A program made the position numbers and the translations under genes. A model generated the notes under the pieces. That model was not told where the DNA came from. It saw only the letters and a list, made by a program, of their open reading frames with translations, and ran no database searches. Shown here piece by piece: positions 14,506 to 22,155 of a stretch of 30,546 nt of DNA (position 1 is its first letter; each line of letters opens with the position of its first letter). Where the stretch lies: assembly GCA_904502235.1 (NCBI GenBank), contig CAJGDP010000021.1, positions 1-30,546 of the forward strand, in the 5' to 3' direction. This DNA comes from an uncultured Bacteroidaceae bacterium (lineage in GTDB: Bacteria; Bacteroidota; Bacteroidia; Bacteroidales; Bacteroidaceae).

Positions 14506-15924
14506 ATGTACAATCCAAAATCGACAATTGCAAGCGAATTCATCTGCGATGATGAAATTAAGGATACTTTGCGCTATGCTCGTGAGAACTGCAAGAATCG
14601 TGAGCTTATAGATGGTATCCTTCAGAAGGTACGTGCATTCAAGGGTATTTCGCACCGCGAGGCGGCGCTTCTGCTCGAATGTAATGATGCTGATGTAACA
14701 GAGCAGATATTCTTGCTCGCGAACGAGATAAAGCATCGTTTTTATGGTAACCGTATAGTGATGTTTGCTCCGCTTTATCTGTCGAACTATTGTGTGAACG
14801 GTTGTGTATATTGTCCGTATCATGCAAAGAACAAGGATATACGAAGAAAAAAACTTTCACAGGATGAGATACGTGCCGAGGTTATCGCTCTTCAGGATAT
14901 GGGGCACAAGCGTCTTGCCATTGAGGCGGGAGAACATCCGTTGAAGAATCCTATAGAATATATTCTTGAAAGCATAAAAACAATCTATGAGATAAAGCAC
15001 AGGAACGGTGCAATCCGCAGGGTAAATGTGAATATTGCGGCAACAACAGTGGAGAACTACCGACGTTTGCGCGATGCCGGAATTGGTACATACATTCTTT
15101 TTCAGGAGACTTACAACAAAACTGCATATGAAGCATTGCATCCCACCGGTCCAAAGAGCGACTACGCCTGGCATACCGAGGCTATGGACCGCGCCATGCA
15201 GGGCGGAATAGATGATGTGGGAATAGGTGTACTTTACGGACTGGAGACTTATCGCTACGATTTTGTGGGGTTGCTGATGCATGCCGAACATCTTGAAGCT
15301 ACATACGGTGTCGGACCGCATACCATAAGTGTGCCTCGTCTTTGTAGAGCCGACGATGTGGATACCAATGATTTTGAGAATGCTGTTCCCGATGATATTT
15401 TCTTTAAGATTGTTGCTCTTATAAGGATTGCAGTACCTTATACGGGAATGATAATATCTACCCGTGAAAGCGAAAAGAGCCGTGAAAGGCTTTTGGGGCT
15501 TGGAGTTTCTCAAATGAGTGGCGGTTCGCGTACGAGTGTGGGCGGATATGTCGTTCCGGAAAATAAGGAGGATAATTCGGCACAATTCGACATTGCCGAC
15601 CATCGTTCACTCGACGAGGTGGTGGGCTGGTTGCTCGATTTGAATCATATACCGAGCTTCTGCACGGCGTGTTACCGTGAAGGACGCACGGGCGACCGCT
15701 TTATGACCCTTCTGAAGAACGGACAAATATCGAACTGTTGTCTGCCCAATGCGCTTATAACTTTAAAGGAGTATCTTAAGGATTATGCTTCGCCCGAGAC
15801 ACGTGCCAAAGGCGAAGCTATGATAAAAAGCCTGCTTGCCGATATTCCAAAGGAGAATATCCGTGCAAAAGCCGGTGAATATATTGAGAGAATTGATGAC
15901 GGAGAGAGGGATTTCAGATTTTAA
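14506..15924 (+). CDS. hydG: [FeFe] hydrogenase maturase HydG, radical SAM tyrosine lyase
   Basis: A 472-residue radical SAM enzyme that cleaves tyrosine to CO, cyanide and p-cresol and delivers an Fe(CO)2(CN)cysteine unit. The SAM cluster is CVNGCVYC (Cys96, 100 and 103). The C-terminal auxiliary cluster motif CX2CX22C, which separates HydG from the thiamine enzyme ThiH, is complete (Cys386, Cys389, Cys412), inside FCTACYREGRTGDRFM. Length is normal. It sits between hydE (2-base gap) and hydF (11-base gap) in one operon. With both clusters present, CO and cyanide ligand synthesis is expected. Confidence 0.95.
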   Translation: MYNPKSTIASEFICDDEIKDTLRYARENCKNRELIDGILQKVRAFKGISHREAALLLECNDADVTEQIFLLANEIKHRFYGNRIVMFAPLYLSNYCVNGCVYCPYHAKNKDIRRKKLSQDEIRAEVIALQDMGHKRLAIEAGEHPLKNPIEYILESIKTIYEIKHRNGAIRRVNVNIAATTVENYRRLRDAGIGTYILFQETYNKTAYEALHPTGPKSDYAWHTEAMDRAMQGGIDDVGIGVLYGLETYRYDFVGLLMHAEHLEATYGVGPHTISVPRLCRADDVDTNDFENAVPDDIFFKIVALIRIAVPYTGMIISTRESEKSRERLLGLGVSQMSGGSRTSVGGYVVPENKEDNSAQFDIADHRSLDEVVGWLLDLNHIPSFCTACYREGRTGDRFMTLLKNGQISNCCLPNALITLKEYLKDYASPETRAKGEAMIKSLLADIPKENIRAKAGEYIERIDDGERDFRF

Positions 15925-15935
15925 AACAGTTTTTT

Positions 15936-17114
15936 ATGTCAGATACAGCACGTTCCAGTCGCGTAAATATAGGAATATTCGGTCGTAGAAATGTGGGCAA
16001 GTCGTCGCTTGTAAACACACTTGCCGGACAGGCGGTGTCGATAGTTTCCGATGTTGCCGGCACAACAACCGATGTCGTTTGGAAGAATATCGAGTTGCCG
16101 GGTATTGGTGCAGCCGTATTAGGAGATACTGCAGGGTATGACGATGTCGGTGAACTTGGTGCAATGCGAGTGGAAACTGCCAAAAAGATTCTTTCTCGTA
16201 TCGACTTGGCATTGCTTATCCTGAATGGCAATCCAACCGATTGTGAACTTGAAAAAGAGTGGATTGCAATGTTCGATAAGAGTGGTGTGCCATTTGTTGC
16301 AGTGCTGGGACGTTGCGATGAAGTCAATAATGTAAAGGAGTGGAAAAAGGTACTCAACAACGATGTTATTGCTTTCTCTTCTGTTACAAACAAAGGTAAA
16401 GAGGAGGTGCTTTTGGCTATGGCATCTGCATTGCAAAGCAATCGGAATACTGATGATATAACATATGGACTTGTTTCATCCGGAGACATTGTTGTACTTG
16501 TTATGCCACAGGATGCACAGGCCCCCAAGGGAAGGCTGATTCAACCGCAGGTACAGACATTACGCAATCTGCTCGACAAGCATGCAATTCCGCTATGCTG
16601 CACTCCCGAAGAATTGCCAACTCTGCTTGCTTTGCTAAATACTGCTCCATCACTTATAATAACCGATTCGCAGGTATTTGCACAGGTGGAAAAACTTAAA
16701 CCAGAGAACTGCCGTTTGACATCGTTTTCTGTGCTTATGGCACGTCATAAGGGTGATATTGATGTCTTTCGCAAAGGCGCAGAGACCTTGATGTCCTTGC
16801 CAAATAATGCGAAGATTCTTATAGCCGAAGCCTGTTCGCATATTCCGCAAAACGAGGATATAGGGCGAGTGAAACTGCCGAGAATGCTACAAAACAGGTT
16901 TGGAGACGGTTTATCAATTACCGTGGTTTCGGGAAACGACTTCCCCGAAGACCTTTCTCCTTACAACCTTGTGATCCATTGCGGGGCATGTATGTTCACC
17001 AGACGGCATGTTATGGCGCGTGTGCATCAGGCTGCTGAACAGAATGTACCCATTACGAATTATGGCATTGCAATAGCAACTTTGACAGGAATTATCAACA
17101 AGGTTGTATATTGA
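15936..17114 (+). CDS. hydF: [FeFe] hydrogenase maturase HydF, GTPase scaffold
   Basis: A 392-residue scaffold on which the [2Fe] subcluster is finished before transfer to the hydrogenase. The N-terminal GTPase domain has P-loop GRRNVGKS (16-23), switch block DTAGYDD, and a GRCDE where NKxD is usual, as is common in this family. The C-terminal domain holds the iron-sulfur motif CxHx45HCxxC: Cys300, His302, His348, Cys349, Cys352. Length and order are typical. It is the last of the three maturases. No terminator follows, and the glyA promoter begins 2 bases after the stop codon. Confidence 0.94.
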   Translation: MSDTARSSRVNIGIFGRRNVGKSSLVNTLAGQAVSIVSDVAGTTTDVVWKNIELPGIGAAVLGDTAGYDDVGELGAMRVETAKKILSRIDLALLILNGNPTDCELEKEWIAMFDKSGVPFVAVLGRCDEVNNVKEWKKVLNNDVIAFSSVTNKGKEEVLLAMASALQSNRNTDDITYGLVSSGDIVVLVMPQDAQAPKGRLIQPQVQTLRNLLDKHAIPLCCTPEELPTLLALLNTAPSLIITDSQVFAQVEKLKPENCRLTSFSVLMARHKGDIDVFRKGAETLMSLPNNAKILIAEACSHIPQNEDIGRVKLPRMLQNRFGDGLSITVVSGNDFPEDLSPYNLVIHCGACMFTRRHVMARVHQAAEQNVPITNYGIAIATLTGIINKVVY

Positions 17115-17115
17115 T

Positions 17116-17146
17116 TTTGCATCAAAGGAGTTTTTTGCTATCTTCG
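17116..17146 (+). promoter_or_regulatory. Promoter of glyA
   Basis: TTTG at 17116-17119, exactly 19 bases, then TATCTTCG at 17139-17146. This is one of the two best matches in the window to the Bacteroidota TTTG-N19-TAnnTTTG promoter, with one mismatch in the second box. The expected transcript start is near 17152, about 19 bases before the glyA ATG. The -33 element lies 2 bases past the hydF stop codon. Confidence 0.75.
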
Positions 17147-17170
17147 CAGAAGATTACAAAATAATTGACT

Positions 17171-18451
17171 ATGAAAAGAGACAGACATATTTTTCAGCTT
17201 ATAGAGACGGAATACCGTCGTCAGTTAAAGGGTATTGAACTTATTGCATCGGAGAACTTTGTGAGCAACGAGGTTATGCAGGCTATGGGTTCTGTTCTTA
17301 CAAACAAATATGCCGAGGGTTATCCGGGCAAACGCTATTATGGCGGATGTGAGGTTGTGGATATTGTTGAGGATATCGCACGCGAACGTCTGAAAGAACT
17401 TTTTGATGCGGAGTGGGTGAATGTTCAGCCACACTCAGGTGCACAGGCAAATGCCGCAGTGTTCCTTGCCGTGTTGAATCCGGGAGACAAATTCATGGGT
17501 TTGAATCTTGCACACGGCGGACACCTTTCGCATGGTTCGGCTGTAAACACATCGGGTATTCTTTATACTCCTTGCGAGTACAATGTGTGTGCAGAGACTG
17601 GTCTTGTTGATTATGACCAGATGGAGGAGGTTGCTTTGCGCGAAAGACCAAAACTCATCATTGGTGGAGGTTCGGCATATTCACGCGAATGGGACTATAA
17701 GCGCATGCGTGAGATTGCCGACAAGGTGGGTGCTATCCTTATGGTTGACATGGCGCATCCTGCAGGTCTGATTGCAGCTGGTTTGCTTGACAATCCTGTG
17801 AAATATGCACATATCGTAACTTCTACAACTCACAAGACATTGCGTGGTCCGCGTGGCGGTGTAATCCTTATGGGTAAGGATTTTCCAAATCCATGGGGCA
17901 AGACCACACCAAAGGGCGAGGTAAAAATGATGTCGCAGTTGCTCGATTCAGCGGTATTCCCAGGTATTCAGGGCGGTCCGTTGGAGCATGTGATTGCAGC
18001 TAAGGCTGTTGCTTTTGGTGAGGCATTGCAACCTGAATTCAAAGAGTATCAGGCGCAGGTCAAGTTAAATGCTGCTACACTTGCCAAGGAACTTATGGAT
18101 AGAGGCTTCGGAATTGTTTCAGGCGGAACCGACAATCACTCAATGCTTGTGGATTTGCGTGGCAAATACCCGGAACTCACAGGTAAAGTTGCCGAAAAGG
18201 CTCTTGTGGAGGCAGATATTACAGCAAACAAGAATATGGTGCCGTTTGATACACGCAGTGCATTCCAGACATCGGGTATCCGCTTGGGAACTCCTGCCAT
18301 CACCACACGTGGCGTAAAGGAGGATTTGATGCCATTCATTGCAGAAATGATAGAAACTGTCCTGAATGCTCCTGAAGATGAAAAGGTAATTGCAGCTGTA
18401 CGTCGCAAAGTCAACGAGACAATGGCTGAATTCCCGTTATTCGCATATTGA
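17171..18451 (+). CDS. glyA: Serine hydroxymethyltransferase
   Basis: PLP enzyme that interconverts serine and glycine with tetrahydrofolate and 5,10-methylene-tetrahydrofolate. The N-terminal block IELIASENFVS, the PGKRYYGG segment, VDMAHPAGLIAAG, and the PLP lysine in THKTLRGPRGG (Lys222) are all intact in 426 residues, the usual bacterial length. I chose the ATG at 17171 because the TTG two codons earlier adds nothing family-like. It has its own strong promoter but also follows hydEGF without a terminator, so read-through from the maturase operon is likely. A palindromic terminator follows at 18470-18509. Confidence 0.96.
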   Translation: MKRDRHIFQLIETEYRRQLKGIELIASENFVSNEVMQAMGSVLTNKYAEGYPGKRYYGGCEVVDIVEDIARERLKELFDAEWVNVQPHSGAQANAAVFLAVLNPGDKFMGLNLAHGGHLSHGSAVNTSGILYTPCEYNVCAETGLVDYDQMEEVALRERPKLIIGGGSAYSREWDYKRMREIADKVGAILMVDMAHPAGLIAAGLLDNPVKYAHIVTSTTHKTLRGPRGGVILMGKDFPNPWGKTTPKGEVKMMSQLLDSAVFPGIQGGPLEHVIAAKAVAFGEALQPEFKEYQAQVKLNAATLAKELMDRGFGIVSGGTDNHSMLVDLRGKYPELTGKVAEKALVEADITANKNMVPFDTRSAFQTSGIRLGTPAITTRGVKEDLMPFIAEMIETVLNAPEDEKVIAAVRRKVNETMAEFPLFAY

Positions 18452-18469
18452 TAGCCTATCAATGGAGTA

Positions 18470-18509
18470 AAAATCAAAGGTTTGCATTCACATGCAAACC
18501 TTTGATTTT
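18470..18509. terminator. Two-way palindromic terminator, glyA / barrel gene
   Basis: Bases 18470-18486 pair perfectly with 18493-18509 (17 bp, 6-base loop). The right arm ends in TTTT and the left arm starts with AAAA, so the hairpin can work in both directions. It overlaps the stop codon of the minus-strand barrel gene (18508-18510). Confidence 0.85.
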
Positions 18510-19206
18510 AGAATATCATTCCTACGGAAAAACTGAGGATGTTGTCGCGTCTGTCGCTACGGAATTTTCTGTTGTCGGTGCTCGAAATTATATATTCCGA
18601 GGCTTTTGTAATTCCCCAATCATAGATGAAGTCGAAGAAGACATTTCCTATACTTACACCCAATCCTGTTTCCCAGTAGTAGCATCTTTTTTTAAGCACT
18701 TCTTCGAGATTCGCGTATTTGAAATGCACGAAATCCTGCTTACTATGTGCTGTGAATACAAATTTTGTCTTGGGACCGGTGAAGATACTCATATGGTATT
18801 TGCCTTGTTGGATTATATGGTATCCTACAACAATGGGTACCTGCAGGCATATTGTCCTGAGATTGTAAGTCGGTTGGGTGGGGTGAACGGGGTTGATGTC
18901 GCTTTCCTCGGTGTCCTTGAAATCAAATGAATGCCTTGCTATACCGAACACTCCTTCGGTCTGAACATACAGCCTGTTCATGGTGATCCTTGCAAATGGT
19001 GCAAAAGTATAGCCAATCCTGTTGCTGTGAAGCGTGTTGCAGTCGAACTCGTAACCTTCTATTTCAAATTCGGGATTGTTGTAGGCTATGGCTTGAAAGC
19101 CTGCCTTTACTCCAAAATTGAATGTCAGTTGCTTCTCCTTTCCCTGTGCACTGATGCAACAGGGAATGAATATTGCTGCGAACAGTATCAGGTTACGTAG
19201 ATTCAT
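18508..19206 (-). CDS. Outer-membrane beta-barrel protein, PorT-like
   Basis: A 232-residue protein with an N-terminal signal peptide (hydrophobic stretch ending in ISAQ near residue 21) and then alternating short beta segments such as FNFGVKAGFQ, FAPFARITMN, YVQTEGVFG and NILSFSVGMIF. It ends in Phe, as outer-membrane barrels do. The pattern is that of Bacteroidota porin-family or PorT-like barrels with about eight strands. The true PorT/SprT is a type IX secretion component, but these families are large, and its neighbours here (flavin reductase, pyrI) do not argue for that role. The start is 4 bases after the flavin reductase stop, so it is probably the last gene of the pyrB operon. Confidence 0.75.
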   Translation of the reverse strand: MNLRNLILFAAIFIPCCISAQGKEKQLTFNFGVKAGFQAIAYNNPEFEIEGYEFDCNTLHSNRIGYTFAPFARITMNRLYVQTEGVFGIARHSFDFKDTEESDINPVHPTQPTYNLRTICLQVPIVVGYHIIQQGKYHMSIFTGPKTKFVFTAHSKQDFVHFKYANLEEVLKKRCYYWETGLGVSIGNVFFDFIYDWGITKASEYIISSTDNRKFRSDRRDNILSFSVGMIF

Positions 19207-19210
19207 TTTC

Positions 19211-19774
19211 TTACTTCTTTTTTACGCTCCAACCGAACTTGCCGATAAAGTCTCCTGTATGGAAATATTTGCCATGTGCATATACTAGCGGATCGGCTTC
19301 ACCCAAATTCCATTCTCCCGTTTCGGGATTGAGGAATTTATCATCAGCCTGCACATTTACCACCTCGGCAAGGAACATGTCGTGAGAACCAAGCGGGATA
19401 ATCTGTTTTACTTTACACTCGATGCTCAAGGGGGATTCCATTATTATAGGGGCTTTCACCTCTTTTGAAGGTCCGTATGTCAAGCCGGTTTCCTTTGCCT
19501 TGTTGTAATCCTTACCCGAACGCACTCCGCACCAGTCGGTGGCTTGCGCCATTTCAGCCGTAGTGAGATTGATGACAAACTCTCCGTTCTCCTTTATGAT
19601 GGGATAGGAGTGTCTTTCGGGACGGACCGAGATATAGCACATTGCAGGATTTGTACATGTTGTGCCCACCCACGATACTGTAAACATGTTGTAATTGTCG
19701 GGGTTGTCGCCACAACTTATCAATACTGCCGGCAACGGGTATATCATTGTTCCCGGTTTCCAGTTAATCTTCAT
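19211..19774 (-). CDS. Flavin reductase family protein (FMN-binding split barrel)
   Basis: A 187-residue cytoplasmic protein of the flavin-reductase-like domain family. The opening KPGTMIYPLPAVLISCG, MFTVSWVGTTCTNPAMCYISVRPERHSYPII and the GEFVINL block are typical FMN-binding segments of the small subgroup of about 190 residues common in anaerobes. The redox partner is unknown. In some anaerobes such proteins are flavoredoxins that receive electrons. It begins 3 bases after the pyrI stop codon and 4 bases before the barrel gene, so it is embedded in the pyrimidine operon although it has no known step in that pathway. Confidence 0.85.
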   Translation of the reverse strand: MKINWKPGTMIYPLPAVLISCGDNPDNYNMFTVSWVGTTCTNPAMCYISVRPERHSYPIIKENGEFVINLTTAEMAQATDWCGVRSGKDYNKAKETGLTYGPSKEVKAPIIMESPLSIECKVKQIIPLGSHDMFLAEVVNVQADDKFLNPETGEWNLGEADPLVYAHGKYFHTGDFIGKFGWSVKKK

Positions 19775-19777
19775 CTG

Positions 19778-20239
19778 TTACAACAATTTTACGTTGTTGA
19801 TGTTCACTTCCTTTTCGCAATAACGGCATTTCAATGTGTGGGTTTCGTGATTTGCCACAACAAAGTGTGTTGCCATCGGTTCGTTGTTGGTGATGCAGTT
19901 CAGATTATTGCATTTGATGAGATTGTTTATCTCGTCGGGCATCTTCACTTCGCGTTTCTCCACAACCTTGTAGTCGCGGATTGTATTCAGCACCACATTA
20001 GGGGCAACTATTGAAATCTTGTTTATTTCGTCGTCGGTGAAGAATCTGTCCGAAATCTTTATAAGGCCCTTCTTGCCGAGTTTTTTGCTGTCGAGATTGT
20101 TACCGATGGTTACATTGTGTGTCATCTCGTGGATATTCAGCAAGTTAACAACTGCAAACAATTTGTCTGCAGGTATATGGTCTATTACTGTTCCGTTGCA
20201 AAGTGCAGATACCTGCATTGCTTTTTTATCATCGTTCAT
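19778..20239 (-). CDS. pyrI: Aspartate carbamoyltransferase regulatory chain
   Basis: A 153-residue regulatory subunit that binds CTP/ATP and holds the catalytic trimers together through a zinc site. The N-terminal allosteric domain starts at KKAMQVSALCNGTVIDHIPADK. The zinc ligands are complete: C-x4-C in CNNLNC and C-x2-C in CRYC near the C-terminus. I chose the ATG at 20239, since the upstream ATG at 20281 lies inside pyrB and the 14 extra residues are not family-like. It follows the pyrB stop by 14 bases. Aspartate carbamoyltransferase here is therefore expected to be feedback-regulated, as in enteric bacteria. Confidence 0.95.
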   Translation of the reverse strand: MNDDKKAMQVSALCNGTVIDHIPADKLFAVVNLLNIHEMTHNVTIGNNLDSKKLGKKGLIKISDRFFTDDEINKISIVAPNVVLNTIRDYKVVEKREVKMPDEINNLIKCNNLNCITNNEPMATHFVVANHETHTLKCRYCEKEVNINNVKLL

Positions 20240-20253
20240 GGTTGCAATCTTTG

Positions 20254-21168
20254 TTAAATGGTTATTCCAAGTACGTCGCAAATAATGGCCTCTCTTACGT
20301 AAAGTCCGTTCTGTGCCTGCTGGAAGTAGTAAGCCTTTGGATTGTCGTCAACATCCTGTGCAATCTCGTTTACACGTGGCAGCGGGTGGAGTATGCGTAG
20401 GTTCTCCTTAGTGTTGGCAAGCATGGCGTTTGTAAGTCGGTAACAGTTCTTTACCTTCTCGTATTCCATGATGTCGCTGAAACGCTCGCGCTGCACGCGT
20501 GTCATATATATGATGTCGGCGTTTGCTATTACATCCTCGTTGAACTCAGTTGTCTCTGTGAAAGGAATGTTGTTCTCCTTGCAGAAGATGCGGTACTCTT
20601 CGGGCATGCGCAACTCGTCAGGTGCAATGAAATGGAATGTCGGGTTGAAATGACGCATGGCATGAAGCAACGAGTGAACGGTTCTGCCATATTTTAGGTC
20701 GCCGACAAGATGTATGTTCAATCCTTCCAGAGTACCCTGTGTCTTTTTGATGGAGTAGAGGTCGAGCATGGTCTGTGACGGATGCTGGTTGGCACCATCG
20801 CCGGCATTTATTATTGGCACGGGAGAAACTTCGCTTGCATAACGTGCAGCTCCCTCCAATTTGTGGCGCATGACTATTGCGTCGGCATAACTTGACACCA
20901 TCATTATGGTATCCTTGAGTGTTTCGCCTTTTGTTGCAGAACTTGTTGCGGCATCACTGAAACCTATGACTTTTGCTCCCAAACGGTTTGCCGCTGTTTC
21001 AAAACTCAAACGTGTACGTGTCGATGGCTCGAAAAACAACGAACCTACAATTTTACCGGCAAGTACATTGTGATTGGGATTCTTTTCGAACATCTCTGCC
21101 ACCTCAAGCAACGAAAGAATCTTCTCGCGCGAAAGGTCGTTGATTGATACAAAACTTTTACTTTTCAT
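20254..21168 (-). CDS. pyrB: Aspartate carbamoyltransferase catalytic chain
   Basis: A 304-residue cytoplasmic enzyme joining carbamoyl phosphate and aspartate, the first committed step of pyrimidine synthesis. The carbamoyl-phosphate loop FFEPSTRTRLSFE, HPSQTMLDLYSI, the MTRVQRERF segment of the 240s loop and HPLPRVNEI are all present. Length is normal for a class that pairs with PyrI. It leads a minus-strand run pyrB, pyrI, flavin reductase, barrel protein, with gaps of 14, 3 and 4 bases. A good promoter lies at 21199-21229. Confidence 0.96.
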   Translation of the reverse strand: MKSKSFVSINDLSREKILSLLEVAEMFEKNPNHNVLAGKIVGSLFFEPSTRTRLSFETAANRLGAKVIGFSDAATSSATKGETLKDTIMMVSSYADAIVMRHKLEGAARYASEVSPVPIINAGDGANQHPSQTMLDLYSIKKTQGTLEGLNIHLVGDLKYGRTVHSLLHAMRHFNPTFHFIAPDELRMPEEYRIFCKENNIPFTETTEFNEDVIANADIIYMTRVQRERFSDIMEYEKVKNCYRLTNAMLANTKENLRILHPLPRVNEIAQDVDDNPKAYYFQQAQNGLYVREAIICDVLGITI

Positions 21169-21198
21169 CGTACCTTGTCTCTATTTCAAAATTTCTTG

Positions 21199-21229
21199 TA
21201 AAGATAAATCAATAAAATTGTTAAACAAA
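21199..21229 (-). promoter_or_regulatory. Promoter of the pyrB operon
   Basis: On the minus strand, TTTG (21229-21226), 19 bases, then TATCTTTA (21206-21199). This matches the Bacteroidota TTTG-N19-TAnnTTTG promoter with one mismatch at the last base. The transcript should begin near 21192, leaving a leader of about 24 bases. That is too short for the pyrBI attenuator known from enteric bacteria. Confidence 0.75.
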
Positions 21230-21342
21230 ATCTTGCCCACAAATATTTTTTACTCTTTGTATGGTGGAGACTCAGTTCAGAAAATATTCTGTATTTCCTT
21301 TCAAATATTTACAAAAGTGATAGAAATGTCGTCTCTATTTAT

Positions 21343-21390
21343 TAATTTTGCTTTGTTTGGCATGGGAAATGTGTGTTATGCACTATTTCC
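21343..21390 (+). promoter_or_regulatory. Possible promoter box and leader hairpin of the sorting-domain gene
   Basis: TAATTTTGC at 21343-21351 fits the -7 box, but no TTTG stands 19-20 bases upstream. Downstream, GGAAATGTG (21365-21373) pairs with CAC-T-ATTTCC (21381-21390, one bulged T), a hairpin in the predicted leader of roughly 67 bases. A function is not shown. Confidence 0.4.
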
Positions 21391-21424
21391 GGTATAAACA
21401 CGTTATTTGTAGAAAGAATATCTT

Positions 21425-22150
21425 ATGAAAAAATTTTTGTTCACATATCTGTTGTCCATACTTGCCATGACAGTCTGTTCGCAGACCATGCCCGATATTC
21501 CGGCTCCTACTGCTTGGGTGGTTGACGCAAAAGGCGAGGAGGCTGAACTTGCTCCGGGTGATGATTTTTCGGGAGAAGCACCGGTGACGGTAAGGTTATC
21601 AGCGAATGCCGATGACTTTGAGGGCTTTTCGCTTGTCGTTGCATGGATGTTTACCAAAGAGGGTGAAACTGAACCATATCTTGTACGTTATGATGCCGAT
21701 GTCGAGATTGATATAACAACAAGCGGCTCGACAATAATTCAGCCCAAGATTACATATACATCAACAGCAAACAGTGAAATATATTGGGAGTATGGTACAG
21801 AGACATACGAGCCGTTTACCATAACTCTCGCTGAATCGTCGTTGGAGGTTCCTAACGCCTTTTCACCCAACGGAGACGGTATTAACGATTATTTCAATGT
21901 CTATAATGCAAAATCGCTTATAGAATTCAGCGCTGCGATATTCAACCGCTGGGGACAAAAAATCTATTCCTGGGGACTCGATGAGGTGGGCTGTGAAAAC
22001 TGCGGATGGGATGGAACATACAACGGCAATCCTGTAAAGGCGGGAGTCTATTACGTTGTGGTGAAGGCAAAAGGTGCCGATGGTATAAAGTATGAATTCC
22101 GTCGTGATGTGAATCTGTTGCGTGGATATAACGAGGAGGTTGCTAATTAA
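21425..22150 (+). CDS. Small secreted protein with type B type IX secretion sorting domain
   Basis: A 241-residue exported protein. A signal peptide covers about residues 1-19, ending in TVCS before Gln20. A middle region of about 120 residues, with many short beta-strand-like segments, looks Ig-like but matches no family I can name. From residue 142 the gliding-motility-associated C-terminal (type B) sorting domain is clear: VPNAFSPNGDGINDYF, FNRWGQKIY, WDGTYNGNPVKAGVYYVVVKA and the final RRDVNLLRG. Such domains direct secretion across the outer membrane by the type IX system. No machinery genes lie in the window. uvrA follows after 5 bases, so the two are probably co-transcribed, and the reason is not evident. 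Confidence 0.85.
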   Translation: MKKFLFTYLLSILAMTVCSQTMPDIPAPTAWVVDAKGEEAELAPGDDFSGEAPVTVRLSANADDFEGFSLVVAWMFTKEGETEPYLVRYDADVEIDITTSGSTIIQPKITYTSTANSEIYWEYGTETYEPFTITLAESSLEVPNAFSPNGDGINDYFNVYNAKSLIEFSAAIFNRWGQKIYSWGLDEVGCENCGWDGTYNGNPVKAGVYYVVVKAKGADGIKYEFRRDVNLLRGYNEEVAN

Positions 22151-22155
22151 AACTT

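Noticed and set aside
14857..15603. 248-residue minus-strand frame opposite hydG
   Set aside because: hydG is unmistakable on the plus strand. The reverse frame has no recognisable domain.
21169..21424. pyrBI-type attenuator or riboswitch between pyrB and the sorting-domain gene
   Set aside because: The pyrB promoter leaves a leader of only about 24 bases, with no terminator hairpin or U-rich pause site.
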